From CAAGNP01 sp045644725 (lineage in GTDB: Bacteria; Bacteroidota; Bacteroidia; Bacteroidales; UBA932): DNA of 46,885 nucleotides. Each line of letters opens with the position of its first letter. Position 1 is the first letter of the stretch. Shown here in pieces: positions 27,282 through 34,893 of this stretch. The translations under genes were made by a program, and so were the position numbers. Below the pieces are notes generated by a model that had not been told where the DNA came from, searched no databases, and saw nothing but the letters and a program-made list of their open reading frames with translations. The DNA lies in contig JAZRHK010000192.1 in the NCBI GenBank assembly GCA_045644725.1, forward strand, positions 1-46,885, given 5' to 3'.

Positions 27282-28058
27282 ATGAAAAGAGTACTGATCG
27301 GGATCATATCCCTTCTATTTGCCGGCAGCTTGCTGGCTCAACCTATCATCGGCGTATCATCTACAGCCTCTTCAGGTTCTGCAAGCGCTCCACTAACCTA
27401 TATCAATGCCATTAAAAATGCAGGTGGTGTACCACTTGTTATCCCTATGACCACCGATGAGGCACAGCTTGACGCTATCCTCAACACCATTACCGGTCTG
27501 GTGATGACTGGCGGCGAAGATGTGAATCCACTCAAGTTCTATGGCGAGGAACCACACCCTATGATGGGTGAGATCGCCCCTGCAAGAGACGACTTTGACT
27601 ACATCCTGATTAAAAAAGCTGTAGAAAAAGGGATCCCTGTACTTGGTATCTGCAGAGGTATGCAGATGCTCAATGTGGCACTTGGCGGTACCCTTATCCA
27701 GGACATCCCTTCACAAGTGAAAGGATCAATGGTAGACCACAGACAAGAGGCTCCATCATCTACTGCCACCCACTCCATCACTATCCAGAAAAATTCACTT
27801 CTATATAACATCCTCCAGACAGAAAAGACAGCTGTCAACACTTTCCACCACCAGGCTGTAAAGAGAGTGGCACCTTCACTAAAGGTGATCGCTGTGGCCA
27901 AAGACGGTGTAGTAGAAGCTGTTGAAGGAACAGGCAATATGAGGGTACTCGGTCTCCAATTCCACCCTGAGGGATTTGCTGCCCACGGGAAGTGCGAATT
28001 CTCACCAATCTTCGAATGGTTGGTAAATGAGGCAAAGATCAGCCCCGCAGCCCTTTAA
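27282..28058 (+). CDS. Exported gamma-glutamyl-gamma-aminobutyrate hydrolase-like (class I GATase fold) protein
   Basis: The 258-residue product has a signal peptide (MKRVLIGIISLLFAGSLLAQ) and a class I glutamine-amidotransferase fold with nucleophile C124 in GICRGMQ, H228 in QFHPE and E230. It matches PuuD-like peptidase C26 proteins that cleave gamma-glutamyl bonds. Cytoplasmic PuuD has no signal peptide, so export here suggests extracytoplasmic gamma-glutamyl substrates such as peptidoglycan stem peptides or folate polyglutamates. The stop overlaps the convergent malQ end by 20 bp, and a terminator follows inside malQ. Confidence 0.85.
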   Translation: MKRVLIGIISLLFAGSLLAQPIIGVSSTASSGSASAPLTYINAIKNAGGVPLVIPMTTDEAQLDAILNTITGLVMTGGEDVNPLKFYGEEPHPMMGEIAPARDDFDYILIKKAVEKGIPVLGICRGMQMLNVALGGTLIQDIPSQVKGSMVDHRQEAPSSTATHSITIQKNSLLYNILQTEKTAVNTFHHQAVKRVAPSLKVIAVAKDGVVEAVEGTGNMRVLGLQFHPEGFAAHGKCEFSPIFEWLVNEAKISPAAL

Positions 28059-30348
28059 TCATTGAGAGAATCTCACCATTCAGGTGGGATTCTTTTTTTA
28101 GATCTTCCAGAGAGATTCCCATACGGTATTTCCAGCGGTTATTGGGATTGGCTGGATCATTTATCCTCTCATCAGAAGGGTTCTCCACCCTCAAATGGTC
28201 GGTCAGGGCGAGCCAGTCCTGCAAAGGGAGAATTGTAAGCATTGCCGGGCTCTCCAGATGCTGGCGGATAATCTCCCTCACCTCCTCTTTTGCACACTCA
28301 CCTTTCCACCCCCTGAGGGTATCCATATCGTGGGTACCTGTCGTGCAGACAGAAAGATAGGGGTAATGGGCAGGATTTCCTACAGAGCAACCGTACTCCT
28401 TCGGCATCCTCTGCACCTCCAAGGTCAATATCTTGAGATCCCTCAACACCCCCGGGACACAATCTGGTATCATTCCCAAATCCTCTGCACAAGGGAGCAT
28501 ATTGGAAGCTGAGACTATCTCAGGGAGCTTCTGATACCCGATCCTCTCCCAGAACTTGTTGTGTCTGACATAGAAAAAGTCCTCATACAAGCGGTTGAAA
28601 GCGAGTTTTTCCCCCTCAGGAAGGCTCTTGTACACATCACTCTTGTGAGCGGAGATTCCTGGGTGATACAGCCCTTTTTTCACCGGATCCTCAAAAAACA
28701 GGGTCTCATTGAAACTTTTCCTGAAGTTCAACCCCCAATCCCCAATCTCCTTTTTGCTCAGAGGGAGTGCCGGGTTAAAGTGCCCCATGATACCGCTCCT
28801 GTACCCCTGCGGTATCTCCCAAATTCTGAAAAATCCAAGTATGTGGTCTATTCTGTATGCATCAAAATAGCGCTCCATATTGGTCAGACGCCTCTTCCAC
28901 CAACGGTAATTGTCTGCCGCAATTGCCTCCCAGTCGTATGTAGGGAAACCCCAGTTCTGCCCATCCTCAGCAAAAGCATCGGGCGGTGCACCTGCCTGGG
29001 AGTCAAGGTGGAAATATTGGGGCTCTGCTGCTGCCTCCACCCCGAGCGGTGAGACTCCAATAGGGATATCACCTTTAAGGGCAATACCCTTCGAGTGGGC
29101 ATACTCCACTGCCTCTGAAAGCTGTCTGGAGAGATGATATTGTGTAAACTGGTAAAAGTATTGGTTTTTGGCCCCATCTCGCTTCGCGCAATATCTCCCA
29201 TAAGGGAGAAGCCATTCCCTGTTCTGTCTGACAAACTCCCTGAACTCCCCGCTCTGCGATGTCTCTTCCCAATGAGCATCAAAGAGGGCTTTCAGGAACC
29301 TCTGTTTGAAGGCAAAGACCAATTCATACTCGAGGGAGCTGTTCCCATTGAGCGATGCTCTCCCCAATTCATATTCCTGCTGCAACTCCGCAGATGGGAA
29401 TGGTCCTATGGCCGGAATATTGATATAGATGGGATGGAGGGCAGATACCGATATGCAATTGTAAGGGTACGAATCTCTCCAGCTTCCATCTGTGGTGGTA
29501 TCATTTATGGGGAGGAGCTGGATAAATCTCTGTCCTGTGGCTGCCGCCCAATCTGCCAGCAGCTTAATATCGGTGAACTCGCCCACTCCGCAGTCATTGT
29601 CGCTCCTGAGGCTGAATACTGGGACCGCCACACCTGCATAACGGGGCTTGGGAGTGCCGAATCTGTCGGCAGAGTGCTCTACTGAAAAGGTTTCATTCTC
29701 GTCTATTGCAGGTAGATGCATATGATAATCTTCACCACCTTCCCAAACCACCGAGCCATTGCGATAGCGCTTAATGAACTTGTATTTGAACTCTGAAGTA
29801 AGTCTGGATGCATCTATATGAATCTCCCATTTAAAATCCTTGATAGACTTCAAATGTAGGGCTCTGCTTGGGTCCCAGGCTCCCAACTCACGGCAACTTC
29901 CGCTGATAAAAACCTCAGCATCTTCCTCTATATTAGGGGTTGTTACTCTAATTATCAGCTCCTTGTCGTATTTACGTACAGTAGTAGAGCCATCACTCCT
30001 GTGGGCAAGAAAGATATTTGCAAAAGGGGAATGGAGAAATGGGGCATTGTCATCGTTTCCCTGCCATGCATCCGACAGCGTCAGTTTGGCAGTGTTGCGG
30101 AGATTAATGGTTCTCCCATGTCCCACCTCCTTGAAAATGAGGCCATCAGCTTCCTTTACAAAGTAACGGTAGCTGAAGGTTTTCTCCTTGTATGTCTTGA
30201 TTGTGATCTCTGCCTCCCACCTGTCACCTTTATATTTGAGAGGGAGGGCTTTGGACAAATCATCCGACCCAAGCTCCGGAAGGGAACCTGTCACAAATAG
30301 ATTTTGCCCGAATCTGGTCCTAAAATCTACACTGAAAATGATTATCAT
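28039..30348 (-). CDS. malQ: 4-alpha-glucanotransferase with two N-terminal CBM20 modules (GH77)
   Basis: MalQ transfers alpha-1,4-glucan segments during maltodextrin and glycogen metabolism. The 769-residue product starts with two starch-binding CBM20-like modules (about 1-115 and 125-230; each has a GSxxELGxxD/W pattern), followed by the GH77 barrel. The catalytic signatures are YRIDHILGFFRIWEIP (nucleophile Asp), CAEDLGMIPD (acid/base Glu) and GTHDMDTLRGW (transition-state Asp). This is the DPE2-like architecture common in Bacteroidota. The C-terminal codons overlap the neighbouring gene's stop and terminator. It ends the panC-panD-flippase-barrel-malQ run. Confidence 0.93.
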   Translation of the reverse strand: MIIIFSVDFRTRFGQNLFVTGSLPELGSDDLSKALPLKYKGDRWEAEITIKTYKEKTFSYRYFVKEADGLIFKEVGHGRTINLRNTAKLTLSDAWQGNDDNAPFLHSPFANIFLAHRSDGSTTVRKYDKELIIRVTTPNIEEDAEVFISGSCRELGAWDPSRALHLKSIKDFKWEIHIDASRLTSEFKYKFIKRYRNGSVVWEGGEDYHMHLPAIDENETFSVEHSADRFGTPKPRYAGVAVPVFSLRSDNDCGVGEFTDIKLLADWAAATGQRFIQLLPINDTTTDGSWRDSYPYNCISVSALHPIYINIPAIGPFPSAELQQEYELGRASLNGNSSLEYELVFAFKQRFLKALFDAHWEETSQSGEFREFVRQNREWLLPYGRYCAKRDGAKNQYFYQFTQYHLSRQLSEAVEYAHSKGIALKGDIPIGVSPLGVEAAAEPQYFHLDSQAGAPPDAFAEDGQNWGFPTYDWEAIAADNYRWWKRRLTNMERYFDAYRIDHILGFFRIWEIPQGYRSGIMGHFNPALPLSKKEIGDWGLNFRKSFNETLFFEDPVKKGLYHPGISAHKSDVYKSLPEGEKLAFNRLYEDFFYVRHNKFWERIGYQKLPEIVSASNMLPCAEDLGMIPDCVPGVLRDLKILTLEVQRMPKEYGCSVGNPAHYPYLSVCTTGTHDMDTLRGWKGECAKEEVREIIRQHLESPAMLTILPLQDWLALTDHLRVENPSDERINDPANPNNRWKYRMGISLEDLKKESHLNGEILSMIKGLRG
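28068..28099 (+). terminator. Rho-independent terminator of the serine hydrolase/GATase unit, inside malQ coding DNA
   Basis: GAATCTCACC (28068-28077) pairs with GGTGGGATTC (28083-28092) with one G-U pair and a 5-base loop, followed by seven T (28093-28099). It begins 9 bp after the plus-strand stop. On the minus strand the same bases encode MalQ residues near its C-terminus. Confidence 0.8.
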
Positions 30349-30350
30349 GA

Positions 30351-31025
30351 CTACAGCTTGATAGAGAGGCCCACATTTACCAGACCTCTAAAACCGAAAC
30401 CGAGCTCACCGAATACACCGAATGTATTTCCATATCTCACCTTACATGCGGTAAAGTGATATGCAACTTTTATCTGCTCATTTGATTTTGGCAGCTGATT
30501 GAACTGTTCCGGAGTAAGAGTACCGTTACCGACGAGGGCATTGTTTCTGGTCACATCCCTGTCCATATAAGAGACACCCAGATAAAGTCCGGTCTCCAGA
30601 GTAAGTGCTCCATCCTGATAGTAAGTCCAGTTTGCAGACAGCTGTCCAACATAGTTGTTTACCCCCTGAGTGTAGATAAGTGCACCTGTATCGCCGTTGT
30701 TGTCCTTGCATACGTCAGACTGCGCAAAACTGTAACCACCGAAAAGACCTATAGAGAGGTTATCCCTGAGAAAGAAATTATAACCTACACCAGGAGTTCC
30801 AGTGAATATATGTCCGGTAGTCTCAAATCCTTCAAAGCTTGTAGGTGCCTTTAACATGGTCACAAGCTCAAGAATAGTAGGCGTACCATACTGGATATAC
30901 ACCTCGTGACGAGGGAAATAGAGGGCATCCACCTCTTTCTCATGCTTGAATTTTCTGGCGAATGCAGGATTAGTTGAAAGGATTATTGCCAATACGGCAA
31001 ATATGATGGAATATACTTTTTTCAT
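30351..31025 (-). CDS. Outer-membrane beta-barrel protein, function unknown
   Basis: The 224-residue product has a signal peptide (MKKVYSIIFAVLAIILSTNPAFA). The rest shows regularly alternating aromatic/hydrophobic strands (NFFLRDNLSIGLFGGYSFAQ, LTLETGLYLGVSY) and a terminal LVNVGLSIKL strand, as in small 8-stranded barrels. No enzyme motif is visible. It overlaps the flippase-like gene by 4 bp and precedes malQ by 2 bp, so it is co-expressed, but that alone does not assign a role. Confidence 0.75.
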   Translation of the reverse strand: MKKVYSIIFAVLAIILSTNPAFARKFKHEKEVDALYFPRHEVYIQYGTPTILELVTMLKAPTSFEGFETTGHIFTGTPGVGYNFFLRDNLSIGLFGGYSFAQSDVCKDNNGDTGALIYTQGVNNYVGQLSANWTYYQDGALTLETGLYLGVSYMDRDVTRNNALVGNGTLTPEQFNQLPKSNEQIKVAYHFTACKVRYGNTFGVFGELGFGFRGLVNVGLSIKL

Positions 31026-32041
31026 GACTCTTCATTTTTTGTGTTAAAGATAGTAAAATTTCTCTTTCTGAGTGAAATTAGTGACAGGGCACCACAGACC
31101 AGCATGGTCAATGCTTGGCTTTCATGGGAGATAGTGGCAAAAATCACACCTGAAGTCTGCGCTATTCCATAAATGGAGAAAAGGGCAAGGCTTATAACAA
31201 AGTGGTATGCTCCAATCCCCCCCTGAACGGGGATTATCCACCCCAAACTGCCCACCACCATAAGAAAAGCCGCATCCGATGCAGTCAGTCCGGCCACCTG
31301 AGGAAAGGCCAGTATAGTGGAATAACTCATCACCCAATATGCCACCCAAATCATCACTGTACTTAAGATAAATCTCCATTTGTGCTCCATTTTCAAACCT
31401 GCTGCAAGCCCCTGCACAAGACCTCTGACTACCCCGATAATCTTGTCTACAAACTTTACTTTCATCAGAGACTCCCTCTTTCTGTAGACAAAAAGGGCAA
31501 CTAGTGCACACAACAGCAGCAGAGCCACGATCAGCCATACTATATCAAAAGGCAATTTTTCCATAAGAGGCCCCCATATCTGCGTGGTCATGAACTCTCC
31601 GAACCTCTCCCAACTCAGAAGCAACACACCCAAAAGCACTATCACATAACAGAGCATATCCCAGCTCCTCTCCAGTACAACTGTACCTAGAACAGACTCA
31701 AAGCTGGCTTTGCCTGTGGATGATATCACACCACATCTGACAAACTCTCCGGCTCTGGGAAGTGCAAAATTTGAGAGATATGCAATGGTGACACCATCGT
31801 AAGCCTCCTTGCGGGTTATCGTCGGGTTCAATGGGAGCATCACATACCTCCACCTGAGACCTCTGAAAATGAAAGCGCATACGCTGGCGGCCATAGAGAC
31901 CAGTATCCACCAGAAGTTGCAGCTGGCCAGTCCCGAAATAAAATCGCTCCATTTCACCCCTCTGAAGGCAAAATAGAGCAATACAGCTGCAAGAAGGAAC
32001 ATCAGTATCCAGCTCCAGCTTATCTTTGGCTTTTTTCTCAT
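31022..32041 (-). CDS. UPF0104/LPG-synthase-TM family (flippase-like) membrane protein
   Basis: The 339-residue polytopic protein has eight or more hydrophobic helices and family features: FRGLRWRYVMLPLNPTITRK, AYLSNFALPRAGEFVRCG, and the glycine-rich GWIIPVQGGIGAYHFVIS. It corresponds to the membrane half of lysylphosphatidylglycerol synthases (MprF) without the synthase domain. Such proteins are presumed to move lipids across the inner membrane. In Bacteroidota it commonly follows panD, as here (4 bp overlap). Confidence 0.85.
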   Translation of the reverse strand: MRKKPKISWSWILMFLLAAVLLYFAFRGVKWSDFISGLASCNFWWILVSMAASVCAFIFRGLRWRYVMLPLNPTITRKEAYDGVTIAYLSNFALPRAGEFVRCGVISSTGKASFESVLGTVVLERSWDMLCYVIVLLGVLLLSWERFGEFMTTQIWGPLMEKLPFDIVWLIVALLLLCALVALFVYRKRESLMKVKFVDKIIGVVRGLVQGLAAGLKMEHKWRFILSTVMIWVAYWVMSYSTILAFPQVAGLTASDAAFLMVVGSLGWIIPVQGGIGAYHFVISLALFSIYGIAQTSGVIFATISHESQALTMLVCGALSLISLRKRNFTIFNTKNEES

Positions 32042-32388
32042 ATAAGTTGGTTGGTAGCTGTGTCAGGAAATACAAGTTTTGGCTTGTATTCTGAAGCCTC
32101 CTCCTCTGTCATCAGAGCAAATGACATGATGATAGCGATATCGCCTACACCGAAAAGGTGTGCTGCTGCACCATTGAGACCTATTTTACCGCTTCCCTCT
32201 TCTCCGGGAATAGCATATGTTTCAAGTCTGTTGCCGTTGTTTATGTTTACCACCAACACTTTCTCCCCTTCATACAGACCTGCTGCTTTCATTAGTGCCT
32301 TGTCGATAGTGATGCTGCCGATGTAGTGCAGGTTTGCTTCGGTGATTGTTACTCTGTGAATCTTGGATTTAAGTATTTGAAGAAGCAT
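32038..32388 (-). CDS. panD: Aspartate 1-decarboxylase proenzyme
   Basis: PanD makes beta-alanine from aspartate for pantothenate. The 116-residue proenzyme self-cleaves at G24-S25 (YIGSITID), turning S25 into the pyruvoyl cofactor. K9 (KSKIHR) and the NGAAAHL motif are also standard. It follows panC by 1 bp, so both precursors of pantothenate synthesis are made from one message. Confidence 0.97.
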   Translation of the reverse strand: MLLQILKSKIHRVTITEANLHYIGSITIDKALMKAAGLYEGEKVLVVNINNGNRLETYAIPGEEGSGKIGLNGAAAHLFGVGDIAIIMSFALMTEEEASEYKPKLVFPDTATNQLI

Positions 32389-32389
32389 C

Positions 32390-33253
32390 TTATTTTAGTT
32401 TAAGATTATCAATTAGTCTTACTGGATGTGCAAATACCGCACAGGATAGCTGGATAGTCTCAGCCTGATCCCAATCTGTCACAGGCTCAAGAGTAGTTCC
32501 ATTTATGATTTCCACATACTCAGTCTCCAGGAGCGGATTTGAATTTATATCATTTGTTATATCTTCAATAGCCTGGGCAACACTCACTTTGCCCACCATA
32601 TCCACACCTTTCGAGATACATCTGTAGATATGTGGCGCAGCAGCCCTCTGCTCTGGAGTAAGCAGCTCATTGCGTGAGCTCAGGGCCAAACCGTCCTCAC
32701 CTCTGGCAATAGGGCAACGGACAATCTGGATAGGATACTGGAGATTTTTTGTGAAATACTCGATGATAGCCAGCTGCTGGAAGTCCTTCTCTCCGAAGAA
32801 AGCCTTTGAAGGGTTCACGATATCAAACAGGCGTGTCACCACTTGTGCCATACCATTAAAGTGTCCGGGACGACGGGGACCTTCACCATATTGGTCAAGT
32901 CCACCAAGGTCAAGAACCCTAGTATCAAGGGGAGCACCATCCCCATTTGCCGCATTCGGGTAAATGTCTACCACTCTGGGGGCAAACACTATATCAACAC
33001 CCACAGGCTCCACAAGTTTGCAGTCATTGTCTACAGTCCTGGGATATGTATTGAAGTCATTTTGGTTATTGAACTGGGTAGGGTTCACGAAGATGGAGAT
33101 GACTGTAACATCACACTCCTGTACTGACCTCCTTATAAGTGAAAGATGGCCCTCGTGAAGAGCTCCCATTGTAGGGACAAAACCCACTTTTTTATCGCTG
33201 CCTATTGCAGCCCTGGCTGACTCAAATTCAGCCAAAGTTTTAGCTATAATCAT
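32390..33253 (-). CDS. panC: Pantothenate synthetase
   Basis: PanC joins pantoate and beta-alanine using ATP. The product from the ATG at 33253 has 287 residues, with VPTMGALHEGHLSLI (HIGH-like), FGEKDFQQLAII and the SSRNELL loop of the KMSKS-like region. An in-frame ATG at 33307 would add 18 residues that lie upstream of the promoter match, so the 33253 start is preferred. It heads the panC-panD-flippase-barrel-malQ run. Confidence 0.96.
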   Translation of the reverse strand: MIIAKTLAEFESARAAIGSDKKVGFVPTMGALHEGHLSLIRRSVQECDVTVISIFVNPTQFNNQNDFNTYPRTVDNDCKLVEPVGVDIVFAPRVVDIYPNAANGDGAPLDTRVLDLGGLDQYGEGPRRPGHFNGMAQVVTRLFDIVNPSKAFFGEKDFQQLAIIEYFTKNLQYPIQIVRCPIARGEDGLALSSRNELLTPEQRAAAPHIYRCISKGVDMVGKVSVAQAIEDITNDINSNPLLETEYVEIINGTTLEPVTDWDQAETIQLSCAVFAHPVRLIDNLKLK

Positions 33254-33272
33254 CCTACGTAGAATTTCGTTG

Positions 33273-33304
33273 CAAATGTAATGTCTATCAAAAACATATC
33301 CAAA
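33273..33304 (-). promoter_or_regulatory. Bacteroidota-type promoter for panC
   Basis: On the minus strand TTTG (33304-33301), a 20 bp spacer, then TACATTTG (33280-33273): a full consensus match. It sits 20 bp before the panC ATG and supports the 33253 start. Confidence 0.75.
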
Positions 33305-33309
33305 CATCC

Positions 33310-33340
33310 TTGTGAATTATCGGAGATAACTTTACCTTTG
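33310..33340 (+). promoter_or_regulatory. Bacteroidota-type promoter for the PfkB kinase gene
   Basis: TTG (33310-33312), a 20 bp spacer and TACCTTTG (33333-33340), 22 bp before the ATG. The -33 elements of this and the panC promoter are only 5 bp apart, so the two divergent promoters are back to back. Confidence 0.7.
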
Positions 33341-33362
33341 TGCAGTAAAATTTCTATTTGAG

Positions 33363-34358
33363 ATGAAGTCTATTTTAGGTATAGGTAATGCCCTGACAGA
33401 TATTCTGGCAGTGCTCCCAAACGATTTGCTTTTAAAACAGTATCACCTCCCCAAAGGGAGCATGCAGCACGTGGATCAGGCTACAGGTGACAAGATTTGG
33501 GCTACACTCAAGCCAATGGGTGTGGAATATGTGGCAGGAGGCTCCGCAGCCAACACCATCAATGGTGCAGCGGTATTCGGAATGCGTGCAGGATTTATCG
33601 GCAAGGTGGGCGATGATGACCTGGGTGCTCTGTACAAATCGGATTTGGAGCGCAATGGCATCAAGGCAACTCTCCTCAAGGGCAAATCTTCTTCGGGCAG
33701 GGCAATGGTATTCATCTCAAATCCCAACGCTGAGAGGACATTCGCTGTCTATTTGGGTGCAGCTCTGGAGATGGTTCCTGAGGATCTTACACCTGAAATG
33801 TTCCAAGGTTACGACTATTTCCATATAGAGGGATACCTCGTTCAGAACCAAGCACTTCTGCGCCGCGCAGTAGAACTCGCAAAAGAGGCAGGAATGACCA
33901 TCTCCATCGATATGGCATCATATAATGTGGTGGAATCAAATGATGCATTCCTTCACGACATAGTGGAAAACTACGTGGATATCGTATTTGCCAACGAGAC
34001 CGAAGCACACGCTTACACCAAACTGCCTCCGCGCGAGGCTCTTGATGTGATAGCACAGTCGTGCAAGATTGCTGTGGTGAAAGTGGGCAAAGAGGGCTCT
34101 ATGGTGAAAAGTGGTGATGAATACCACTTCATCAAGCCTTGGCCAGCAAATGCCATCGATGCCACCGGCGCAGGAGACATATACGCTGCCGGATTCCTTT
34201 ACGGACACTCCCTCGGTCTCCCTATCAAGATTTGCGGAAACATCGGCTCCATCATCTCCGCAAAAGTGGTAGAGGTAATCGGTGCAAAAATCGATATCCC
34301 CCGCTGGAAAGCAGCCAAGCAGGAGATCCGCGAGATGATAGAACCTTATCTTCAGTAG
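33363..34358 (+). CDS. PfkB-family carbohydrate/adenosine kinase
   Basis: The 331-residue ribokinase-fold enzyme has the PfkB signature 1 region (YVAGGSAANTINGAAVFG) and signature 2 DATGAGDIYAAGFLYG, whose second Asp is the catalytic base. Such kinases phosphorylate sugars or nucleosides with ATP; relatives of this size in Bacteroidota are annotated as adenosine kinase or generic PfkB kinases. Nothing in the neighbourhood fixes the substrate. It is transcribed alone, divergent from panC, and is followed by a long hairpin-rich gap. Confidence 0.87.
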   Translation: MKSILGIGNALTDILAVLPNDLLLKQYHLPKGSMQHVDQATGDKIWATLKPMGVEYVAGGSAANTINGAAVFGMRAGFIGKVGDDDLGALYKSDLERNGIKATLLKGKSSSGRAMVFISNPNAERTFAVYLGAALEMVPEDLTPEMFQGYDYFHIEGYLVQNQALLRRAVELAKEAGMTISIDMASYNVVESNDAFLHDIVENYVDIVFANETEAHAYTKLPPREALDVIAQSCKIAVVKVGKEGSMVKSGDEYHFIKPWPANAIDATGAGDIYAAGFLYGHSLGLPIKICGNIGSIISAKVVEVIGAKIDIPRWKAAKQEIREMIEPYLQ

Positions 34359-34410
34359 TGGTAGACTAATCATATATTCACCTATCGGCTCGTTTGCAGT
34401 TCCTTTCCTC

Positions 34411-34622
34411 AGAGCAGCACCCCATAGCGCTCGCTCAGGGTGGGTCTTTGCTACTCGCTGGCGCTATCGCCGTCTTGCCAGACAACTCTTCCTTATAGTC
34501 CGACTCCGTCGGCCTAACGTCATCGGACAAGTCTGGTCATTGGCTTCGCCACACGACGGCTTGCCGCTGGCTCGTTTCACGCAAAACCCACATTCGCTCG
34601 CATGCCTATGGGGTGCTGCTCT
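34411..34622. repeat. Long inverted repeat (17 bp perfect arms) with nested hairpins
   Basis: AGAGCAGCACCCCATAG (34411-34427) and its exact complement (34606-34622) are 178 bp apart, with further imperfect pairing inward (GTGGGT/ACCCAC regions) and CCAGAC/GTCTGG (34478-34483 and 34531-34536). Short hairpins inside: GGCG/CGCC (34460-34471), CCGAC/GTCGG (34500-34512), GGC/GCC (34542-34550), CGGC/GCCG (34557-34566). Another, ACGCT/AGCGT (34645-34657), is just outside. Confidence 0.65.
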
Positions 34623-34697
34623 GCCAAATTGACTCGTCCTGTGGACGCTTGCAGCGTAGCGAACCGACCGGGCATCTCAACCCCATCGGGCATCCCC

Positions 34698-34730
34698 ACA
34701 AAAAAACAGCCGCACATCACTGTACGGCTG
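34698..34730 (-). terminator. Terminator-like hairpin downstream of the surface lipoprotein gene
   Basis: CAGCCG-C-ACA (34707-34716) pairs with TGT-A-CGGCTG (34721-34730) around a 4-base loop. Read on the minus strand the stem is followed by seven T (complement of the A-run at about 34700-34706), as in a Rho-independent terminator about 165 bp after the lipoprotein stop. Confidence 0.65.
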
Positions 34731-34808
34731 CTGAACTTACAAATCCTCTCCGGTTTGCCTTGACATCCCGGACTCCCGATAACTCTGCCTGTAAATTTTA
34801 AAATTTTA

Positions 34809-34852
34809 ATTTTCTTCCGTGTGGAGCCGAGAGGCTCTTCTCGGAAGAAAAT
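34809..34852. repeat. Compound stem-loop just downstream of the lipoprotein gene
   Basis: ATTTTCTTCCG (34809-34819) pairs with CGGAAGAAAAT (34842-34852). Inside it GAGCC (34824-34828) pairs with GGCTC (34833-34837) around a GAGA tetraloop. It begins about 40 bp after the lipoprotein stop codon. Confidence 0.6.
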
Positions 34853-34893
34853 ATCATTTAGTGAATATCAAATCCCCGCTTCGCCAGGATTTG

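Larger units (their letters stand above)
34359..34893. other. 535 bp gap: hairpin-dense, no convincing gene
   Basis: No defensible protein lies between the PfkB stop and the lipoprotein stop. The DNA is visibly richer in G+C than the flanks. It contains a 17 bp perfect inverted repeat spanning 34411-34622, at least five short GC-rich hairpins with tiny loops, a terminator-like stem (34698-34730) and a compound stem-loop (34809-34852). The two flanking genes converge here, so the region may hold a 3' regulatory RNA or a small mobile element. Confidence 0.5.

Noticed and set aside
34613..34801. Plus-strand 62-codon frame in the hairpin-dense gap
   Set aside because: It runs through the inverted-repeat arm and the terminator stem, and its composition is typical of random translation.
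34359..34893. Possible DGR template repeat next to the lipoprotein
   Set aside because: I compared this gap by eye with the lipoprotein 3' end and found no matching repeat, and there is no reverse transcriptase in the window.
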